Shown piece after piece: positions 8,621 to 13,214 of a DNA stretch of 13,214 nt; position 1 is the stretch's first letter; every line of letters starts with the position of its first letter. The stretch comes from Deinococcus sp. (lineage in GTDB: Bacteria > Deinococcota > Deinococci > Deinococcales > Deinococcaceae). Under the pieces are notes generated by a model, which saw only the letters and a program-made list of their open reading frames with translations, was not told where the DNA came from and searched no databases. The DNA is taken from NCBI RefSeq assembly GCF_025362455.1, contig NZ_JANYGJ010000057.1, forward strand, positions 1 through 13,214, written 5' to 3'. A program made the position numbers and the translations under genes.

Positions 8621-8959
8621 ATGGCAGGCAAGTTCGTGCTCAAGCGTTCGGGAACCGACGGCTTCATGTTCAACCTTCACGCCGGGAACGGCCAGGTGGT
8701 GCTCACCAGCGAGCGCTACGAGGCACGCGCCAGCGCCCTGAACGGCATCGAGTCGGTCAGGACCAACGCCGCCGATCCGGGGCGTTTCGAGCTGCGCCAG
8801 GGCAGCCAGGAGCCGTACTTCGTGCTCAAGGCGGGCAACGGCCAGGTCATCGGCATGGGCGAGCACTATTCGTCCGAGGCCGCCGCTCGCGAGGGCATGG
8901 CCGCCGTGGCGCGGGCCGCCGAGGGCGCCCCCACGGACGACCAGATTCCCGTCGCCTGA
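8621..8959 (+). CDS. Small protein with two DUF1508 (YegP-like) repeats
   Basis: The 112-residue protein has two tandem DUF1508 units. The first (about 4-50) includes KFVLKRSGTDGFMFNL, NGQVVLTSERY and a NGIESV motif. The second (about 55-97) includes FELRQG, PYFVLKAGNGQVIG and an EHYSSEAAAREGM segment. It has no signal peptide or membrane segment, so it is cytoplasmic. The E. coli homologue is YegP; the function of the family is unknown to me. Two units of about 50 residues is the usual arrangement. It is monocistronic: own promoter, strong ribosome binding site and a strong hairpin right after the stop codon. These features suggest abundant expression. Confidence 0.92.
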   Translation: MAGKFVLKRSGTDGFMFNLHAGNGQVVLTSERYEARASALNGIESVRTNAADPGRFELRQGSQEPYFVLKAGNGQVIGMGEHYSSEAAAREGMAAVARAAEGAPTDDQIPVA

Positions 8960-8974
8960 ACTGAAACGGTGAAA

Positions 8975-9007
8975 CGGCCCCGCTCCGGGTGATCTGGAGC
9001 GGGGCCG
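8975..9007. terminator. Bidirectional terminator between the DUF1508 gene and tmk
   Basis: CGGCCCCGCTCC (8975-8986) pairs perfectly with 8996-9007 around a 9-base loop. It lies 15 bases after the DUF1508 stop codon and 25 bases after the convergent tmk stop. On the minus strand the stem is followed by GTTTC, a short T-tract. On the plus strand there is no T-tract, so it may work mainly for tmk or simply block read-through both ways. Confidence 0.75.
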
Positions 9008-9032
9008 AAGTCTGGATCATTGTGGCTCCCGC

Positions 9033-9680
9033 TCAGTACGCCGCGCCTTCCAGCTTGCCCATCGCGCTCAGGGTGCTGCCGATGGCGACCCAGATGTCGG
9101 CCTCCAGTTCATCGGGCGTGCGCTCGGCGTCGAGCACCACGAAGCGCTCCGGCTCGGCGGCGGCGATGTCTAGAAAGCCCTGCCGCACCCGAACGTGAAA
9201 GGCCAGGTCGGCGCGTTCGAGTCGGTCCGGCTGGCCCCGCGCCGCCGCCCGCCGGAGGCCCAGTGCCGGGTCGAGGTCCAGCAGCACGGTGATGTGTGGC
9301 CGCAGCCCGCCCGTCGCGGCCCAGGTGACGTCGGCGACGAAGCGGGGGTCGAGGCCGCGCCCGGCGCCCTGGTAGGCGGCGGAACTGTCGGCGTACCGGT
9401 CACAGATGACCACCTGACCCATCGACAGCGCCGGGCGAATCACGTCCTGCACGAGCTGGGCGCGGCTGGCGCTGTAGAGCAGGAACTCCGCGAGCGGGCT
9501 GACCTCCAGCTCGGCTTCGAGCAGCACGACCTGCCGGATGCGCGTCCCCAGCGGTGTGCCGCCCGGCTCCCGCGTGAGCTGATACACCACGCCTGCCCGC
9601 TCCAGCCGCGCCGAGAGCCGCTCGATCTGGGTGGACTTGCCGGAGCCTTCCGGTCCCTCGAAGGTGACGAAGAGGCTCAT
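9033..9680 (-). CDS. tmk: Thymidylate kinase
   Basis: The enzyme phosphorylates dTMP to dTDP, needed for dTTP supply in DNA synthesis and repair. The 215-residue protein has the P-loop FEGPEGSGKST (7-17), TREPGGTPLG (36-45), the DRY motif (94-96) with the following SSAAYQGAGRGL dTMP-binding stretch (99-110), and an Arg-rich lid (RRAAARGQPDRLE, 143-155). Length and motifs are complete. I chose ATG 9680 because it begins at the conserved N-terminus. An upstream in-frame start would run through the repeat hairpin into the NIF3-like gene. No TAnnnT box lies at leaderless distance, so it is probably co-transcribed with the upstream NIF3-like gene. A small hairpin touches the start codon. Confidence 0.96.
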   Translation of the reverse strand: MSLFVTFEGPEGSGKSTQIERLSARLERAGVVYQLTREPGGTPLGTRIRQVVLLEAELEVSPLAEFLLYSASRAQLVQDVIRPALSMGQVVICDRYADSSAAYQGAGRGLDPRFVADVTWAATGGLRPHITVLLDLDPALGLRRAAARGQPDRLERADLAFHVRVRQGFLDIAAAEPERFVVLDAERTPDELEADIWVAIGSTLSAMGKLEGAAY

Positions 9681-9681
9681 A

Positions 9682-9697
9682 CGCGCCTGGTGGCGCG
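9682..9697 (-). repeat. 6-base hairpin next to the tmk start codon
   Basis: On the minus strand CGCGCC-ACCA-GGCGCG is a perfect GC-only stem ending one base before the tmk ATG. No Shine-Dalgarno is seen outside it. In the mRNA it could block or position ribosomes; chance is also possible in GC-rich DNA. Confidence 0.5.
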
Positions 9698-9700
9698 GAA

Positions 9701-9770
9701 GTAGGGAGTGGGGAGTAGGGAGTGGGAAAAGACCCGGTGTCGTTCCCACTTCCCACTTCCTACCTCCCAC
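9701..9770. repeat. Inverted arrays of heptamer repeats forming a long hairpin
   Basis: Four heptamers GTAGGGA, GTGGGGA, GTAGGGA and GTGGGAA (9701-9728) face four reverse-oriented units TTCCCAC, TTCCCAC, TTCCTAC and CTCCCAC (9743-9770) around a 14-base centre. The arms pair with a few mismatches over about 22-28 bases. The hairpin fills the gap between the NIF3-like gene and tmk. Similar heptamers occur at 4912-4925. Confidence 0.8.
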
Positions 9771-9792
9771 TCCCCGGCGCTCCGGGCCGCCA

Positions 9793-10578
9793 TCACAACC
9801 CCGTCGGCAGGTGCAGAAACTGCCAGGGAATGCCGAACTCGTCCTCGATTCTGGCCGCCAGCGCCCGCACGCCGAAGACTTCGGTTTCGTAGTGACCGGC
9901 ATACACGACGTTCACGCCGTACTCGAAGCCGTCGTGGAAGTGCTTGTGTTCGGGCTCGCCGGTCAGGACCGTATCCAGGCCCATGCTAGCGGCCTCGGCG
10001 ATGGTTCCGGCGCCGCTGCCGCTGAGGATGCCCAACCTCTGCACGTTGGGCGAGCCGCCGCCGTGGACTAGGCAGATCTCGCCGGTCAGCTTCTGCACCC
10101 GGTCCGCGAAGTCCTGCAAACTCTGGACGAAGGGTAGTTCACCTGCCAAGCCGATCTTGCCACCCGCCCACTCGCCGAACGGTTCGAGGTTCTGCACACT
10201 CAGGGCACTCGCGATCATGGCGTTGTTGCCGACCTCCGGATGGGCGTCGAGCGGAATGTGCGCCGCGTAGAGGTTCAGGCCCGCGCTCAGGGCAATTTGG
10301 AGGCGGCGGGCGTGCGGCCCGGTCACGGCAATCTGTTGGCCCCAGAACAGGCCGTGATGCACCAGCAGCAGGTCGGCCCCGCTGTCGGCGGCGTCCTGCA
10401 AACTGCGGGCGCTGGTGTCCACGCTGGCGGCGATGCGGCGGATGGTCGGCGTACCCTCGATTTGAAGGCCGTTCAGGCTGGGGTCTTTGAAGGCGCTGAT
10501 CTGGAGGTAGTCGGCCAGCCAGGCGACCAGGTGCTCGCGGCTGATCTCGCGGGGCGCGGGGGAGTCGGGGAGGGACAT
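9793..10578 (-). CDS. NIF3 / DUF34 family metal-binding protein
   Basis: The 261-residue protein belongs to the widespread NIF3-like family (E. coli YbgI), which forms ring-shaped hexamers with a two-metal site. Some members have been annotated as GTP cyclohydrolase I type 2, but the true function is not settled. The expected metal ligands are visible: His74-His75 (LLVHHGLFWG), Asp111 (AAHIPLDAHPEVGNN), and His229 and Glu233 (YAGHYETEVFG). The GLQIEG motif (37-42) is also present. The insert domain found in some members is absent at this length. I chose ATG 10578 over 10587 because it lies 7 bases after a TAGAAT box. It is followed by tmk. Confidence 0.92.
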   Translation of the reverse strand: MSLPDSPAPREISREHLVAWLADYLQISAFKDPSLNGLQIEGTPTIRRIAASVDTSARSLQDAADSGADLLLVHHGLFWGQQIAVTGPHARRLQIALSAGLNLYAAHIPLDAHPEVGNNAMIASALSVQNLEPFGEWAGGKIGLAGELPFVQSLQDFADRVQKLTGEICLVHGGGSPNVQRLGILSGSGAGTIAEAASMGLDTVLTGEPEHKHFHDGFEYGVNVVYAGHYETEVFGVRALAARIEDEFGIPWQFLHLPTGL

Positions 10579-10585
10579 GCCAGGC

Positions 10586-10591
10586 ATTCTA
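10586..10591 (-). promoter_or_regulatory. Candidate -10 box for leaderless NIF3-like mRNA
   Basis: On the minus strand TAGAAT, close to the ideal TATAAT, is followed by 7 bases and then ATG at 10578. The alternative ATG at 10587 overlaps this box, which argues for 10578. No clear -35 is seen. Confidence 0.55.
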
Positions 10592-10626
10592 GAGTGGCGG
10601 GTGGGGTCGGTTTGCCTCCGGTGCGC

Positions 10627-10989
10627 TCAAGGCGTCTCCACGATCTCCAGCCGGTTGCCCTAGGGATCACGCGCGAATACCCGCCGCAGCGGCGCCAGTT
10701 CAGTGTCAGGGCTGAGCTGGATGTGGTGCGCGGCAGCCCGCTCAGTCAACTCGTCCAGGTCGGTGCAGCGCAGCGCGACGTGCCCCTTGTCGGTGGGCGT
10801 GAAGTTCTGCGTCACGCCGATGTGCAGTTGCCGCCCGTCCGGCAGCGCGAACCAGATGCCGCCGCGCCAGGCCAGGGCTGTGGGTTTGGGCAGCTCCGGC
10901 AGGCCCAGGAAGTCGCCGAAAAACTGCCGCGCCGAGGGTTCGCAGCCGGGCGGCGCCTCTATCAGCACATGGTCTATGCCCGTCATCAT
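10627..10989 (-). pseudogene. VOC/glyoxalase-fold protein gene with a late in-frame TAG
   Basis: The frame encodes a vicinal-oxygen-chelate (glyoxalase/bleomycin-resistance) domain with IDHVLIEAPPG (5-15), LHIGV (55-59) and GHVALR (69-74). Translation stops at TAG (10660-10662) after residue 109, RVFARDP. In the same frame GNRLEIVETP follows and then TGA at 10627. The usual family sequence here is D-P-W/F-G-N-R-L-E, so TAG most likely replaces TGG (Trp110) by a single G-to-A change. The lost tail holds Glu115, the expected fourth metal ligand after His7, His56 and His70. The gene may be a recent pseudogene, a truncated but partly functional protein, or contain a sequencing error. The substrate is unknown. 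Confidence 0.8.
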
Positions 10990-10994
10990 GGCCC

Positions 10995-11000
10995 AGGATA
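10995..11000 (-). promoter_or_regulatory. Candidate -10 box for leaderless VOC gene mRNA
   Basis: On the minus strand TATCCT is followed by GGGCC and then ATG at 10989, with a second ATG directly after at 10986. The gap is 5 or 8 bases, which fits a leaderless start at either codon. Confidence 0.45.
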
Positions 11001-11081
11001 GAACGGGGGAGAGGCCGGGCGGCGTCTCTGTGCAGGGGACGGTGAAGCTCGCACCGCCATGGGTCGGGTAGAAAGAAGCTG

Positions 11082-13214
11082 CTACTCCCCCCGTACCGCC
11101 GCCACGATTCTTTCCCCGTACGCCTCGATCCGCTTCTCGCCCAGGCCCGGCAGGCCGTAGAGGTCGTCCACGCGGCGTGGCAGCTTCTCGGCCAGCGCGT
11201 CCAGGGTGGCGTTGGGGAAGATCAGGAAGGCGCTCAGGCCGGTTTCTTTCGCCAGCGCTTTCCGCACCGCTTTCAGCCGCTCCAGCACGTCGATATCGGG
11301 CTCGGCGTCATTGGCGTCGAACAGGCGACCAGCGGGCAACTCCGGCGCCGGTTCATCGGCACCCCGCCGGTTAAGAATGCCCAGCAGCAGATTGTTCTTC
11401 ACCTGGCCGACCTCTTCAATCTCTGGAACGTCGCCGCGCAGCACTTCCAGAAACGCCTCGCCGTATTTCGATAATTTGCTGGCGCCCACGCCGCTGATGG
11501 TCCCCAGCACCGCCAGCGAGGTCGGGCGCCGCTCGGCGATTTCCAGCAGGGTGGCGTCGTGGAAAATGATATACGGCGGCACGCCCCCCTCCCGCGCCAG
11601 CCGCAGCCGGACTGAGCGCAACGCCTCGAACATGGCCCCGCCCGGCGCACCTTTGCCCCGGCGCTCGGCGCGGCCCCGTTTCTGGCTCTGCGGCGTGAGC
11701 ATGTCCTCGCGCAGCGACAGCGACTCCTCACCTTTCAGCAGCGGTCTGGCTTTCGCGGAGGCGATCAGCGAGCCGTGCCCGGCGGCGTCCGTCGTCAGGT
11801 AGCCCAGCGCCACCAGTTGCCGCAGGATGTTGCGCCAGGCTTTCTCCGGCACGTCCTTGCCGACGCCGAAGGTGGGGAGCTGGTGGTGGCCCAGGCCCAG
11901 CACGCGCTCGGTCTGGTTGCCCAGCAGCACGTCGGTCAGGTGGGCGGCGCCGAAGCGGTTGCCGGTGCGAATCGCCGCCGACAGCGCCATCTGGGCGGGC
12001 CGGGTCGCGTCGAAGGTGCGCGGCGGGTTCAGGCAGGTGTCGCAGTTGCCACAGGGACGGGCCAGCGTTTCCCCGAAGTAGGTCAGCAGCACCTGGCGGC
12101 GGCACGAGGCGGTTTCGCAGTAGGCCAGCAGCGCGTCCAGCTTGCTCGACTCGACCCGCTTGACGTGTTCGGGCGCGTCGCTCTGGGCCAGCATCCGGCG
12201 CACGTTCACCACGTCGGCCAGCCCGTAGGTCATCCAGGCCGTGCTCGGCAGGCTGTCGCGTCCGGCGCGGCCCGTCTCCTGGTAGTAGCTCTCCATGCTC
12301 TTGGGCAGGTCCAGGTGGGCCACGAAGCGCACGTTGGGCTTGTCGATGCCCATGCCGAAGGCCACCGTCGCCACCACGATCAGCCCCTCTTCCTGCAAAA
12401 AGCGGTCCTGGGCGCGGCTGCGGGTGAGGGCGGGCAGTCCGGCGTGATACGGCACGGCCTGGACGCCCTGGGCGCTCAGCCAGGTGGCAGTTTCCTCCAC
12501 GCTCTTGCGAGAGAGGCAGTACACGATGCCCGCGTCGCCGGGATGCTCGGCCCGGATGAAGTCCAGCAGCTCCGATTTCGGCCCCGCCTTGCCCGTCCCC
12601 TTCTGCCCGATGCGGTACTGGATGTTGGGCCTGTCAAAACTCGATAGGAACACCGGGGCGCCCTCCAGACCCAGCACCCGCACGATGTCGGCGCGGGTCC
12701 GCTCGTCGGCGGTGGCGGTCAGCGCCAGGCGCGGCACGTCGGGGAAGTGGTGGGCCAGCACGCCCAGCCCCTGATATTCGGGCCTGAAGTCATGCCCCCA
12801 CTGACTGACGCAGTGCGCCTCGTCCACCGCGATCAGGGCGATCTCGGCGCGGGAGAGCAGGTCGAGGGTACGCGGCAGCAGCAACCGCTCCGGCGCGGCG
12901 TAGAGCAGATCGAGTTCACCGGCCAGCAATGCGCCTTCCACCTCGCGCACCTCGGCGGCGCTCAGGCTGCTGTTGAGGAACGCCGCCCGCACGCCGTTCT
13001 CGCGCAGGGCGTCTACCTGATCCTTCATCAGCGCGATCAGCGGGCTGACCACCACGCCCACGCCGGGCCGCAGCAGGCTGGGCACCTGGTAGCACAGGCT
13101 CTTGCCGCCGCCGGTGGGCATCAGCACCAGGGCGCTGTCCCCGGCCACCGTCGCCCGGACGATCTCGCCCTGGACGCCGCGAAACCCGTTATAGCCCCAC
13201 ACCGATTTGAGAAC
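11082..13214 (-). CDS. recQ: ATP-dependent DNA helicase RecQ (5' end outside window)
   Basis: RecQ is a 3'-5' helicase in recombinational repair. The coding frame is open to the right edge (VLKSVWGYNGFRG), so the first residues are missing; about 710 residues are visible. Counting from codon 13202, motifs are Walker A MPTGGGKS (28-35), DEAH (127-130), TATAD (163-167) and the motif VI region QETGRAGRD (308-316). The zinc cysteines are 367, 384, 387 and 390, with the same spacing as E. coli RecQ. A winged-helix RQC domain covers about 400-470. Two HRDC domains follow, about 523-590 and 638-706, joined by a linker. D. radiodurans RecQ, as I recall, has three HRDC domains, so this one seems to have fewer. 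The protein ends directly after the last HRDC. An internal start at 13202 is unlikely because conserved residues precede it. Confidence 0.96.
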   Translation of the reverse strand, partial: VLKSVWGYNGFRGVQGEIVRATVAGDSALVLMPTGGGKSLCYQVPSLLRPGVGVVVSPLIALMKDQVDALRENGVRAAFLNSSLSAAEVREVEGALLAGELDLLYAAPERLLLPRTLDLLSRAEIALIAVDEAHCVSQWGHDFRPEYQGLGVLAHHFPDVPRLALTATADERTRADIVRVLGLEGAPVFLSSFDRPNIQYRIGQKGTGKAGPKSELLDFIRAEHPGDAGIVYCLSRKSVEETATWLSAQGVQAVPYHAGLPALTRSRAQDRFLQEEGLIVVATVAFGMGIDKPNVRFVAHLDLPKSMESYYQETGRAGRDSLPSTAWMTYGLADVVNVRRMLAQSDAPEHVKRVESSKLDALLAYCETASCRRQVLLTYFGETLARPCGNCDTCLNPPRTFDATRPAQMALSAAIRTGNRFGAAHLTDVLLGNQTERVLGLGHHQLPTFGVGKDVPEKAWRNILRQLVALGYLTTDAAGHGSLIASAKARPLLKGEESLSLREDMLTPQSQKRGRAERRGKGAPGGAMFEALRSVRLRLAREGGVPPYIIFHDATLLEIAERRPTSLAVLGTISGVGASKLSKYGEAFLEVLRGDVPEIEEVGQVKNNLLLGILNRRGADEPAPELPAGRLFDANDAEPDIDVLERLKAVRKALAKETGLSAFLIFPNATLDALAEKLPRRVDDLYGLPGLGEKRIEAYGERIVAAVRGE

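Overview
The window is high-GC bacterial DNA and most likely comes from a Deinococcus species or close relative. This is inferred from the RecQ with more than one C-terminal HRDC domain, the RecG with a long N-terminal helical region, the overall gene content, and many genes whose start codon lies only 5-9 bases after a TAnnnT -10 box (leaderless mRNAs, common in Deinococcus). No rRNA, tRNA, CRISPR array or intact transposase was seen.

Layout. Bases 1-402 are non-coding and full of short repeats. They lie downstream of recG (403-2745, minus). recG is divergent from a secreted DUF4097-type beta-repeat protein (2870-3703, plus), followed by a CAX-family Ca2+/H+ antiporter (3750-4832, plus). A 515-base gap (4833-5347) holds heptamer tandem repeats, a roughly 245-base MITE-like element flanked by GTATC direct repeats, and the argF control region with two candidate ARG boxes. 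argF (5348-6325) is followed by four plus-strand genes joined by 4-base start/stop overlaps: an AbrB-type antitoxin, a PIN toxin, a GNAT acetyltransferase and argC (6370-8532). A small two-repeat DUF1508 protein (8621-8959) ends at a strong hairpin shared with the convergent tmk.

The right part is all on the minus strand: recQ (runs off the right edge, ends 11082), a VOC-family gene with a late in-frame TAG (10989-10627), a NIF3/DUF34 protein (10578-9793) and thymidylate kinase (9680-9033). A large hairpin made of inverted heptamer arrays separates the last two.

Themes. Two recombination helicases (RecG, RecQ) bracket arginine biosynthesis (argF, argC) and nucleotide metabolism (tmk). The most distinctive arrangement is the toxin-antitoxin pair translationally coupled through a GNAT gene to argC. 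No wholly new multi-gene system is evident. The best leads are this coupled operon, the candidate MITE, the ARG boxes, the heptamer hairpin, the GHQL minisatellite inside the GNAT gene and the amber codon in the VOC gene. All identifications come from reading the sequence and from recalled family motifs; no database search was done.
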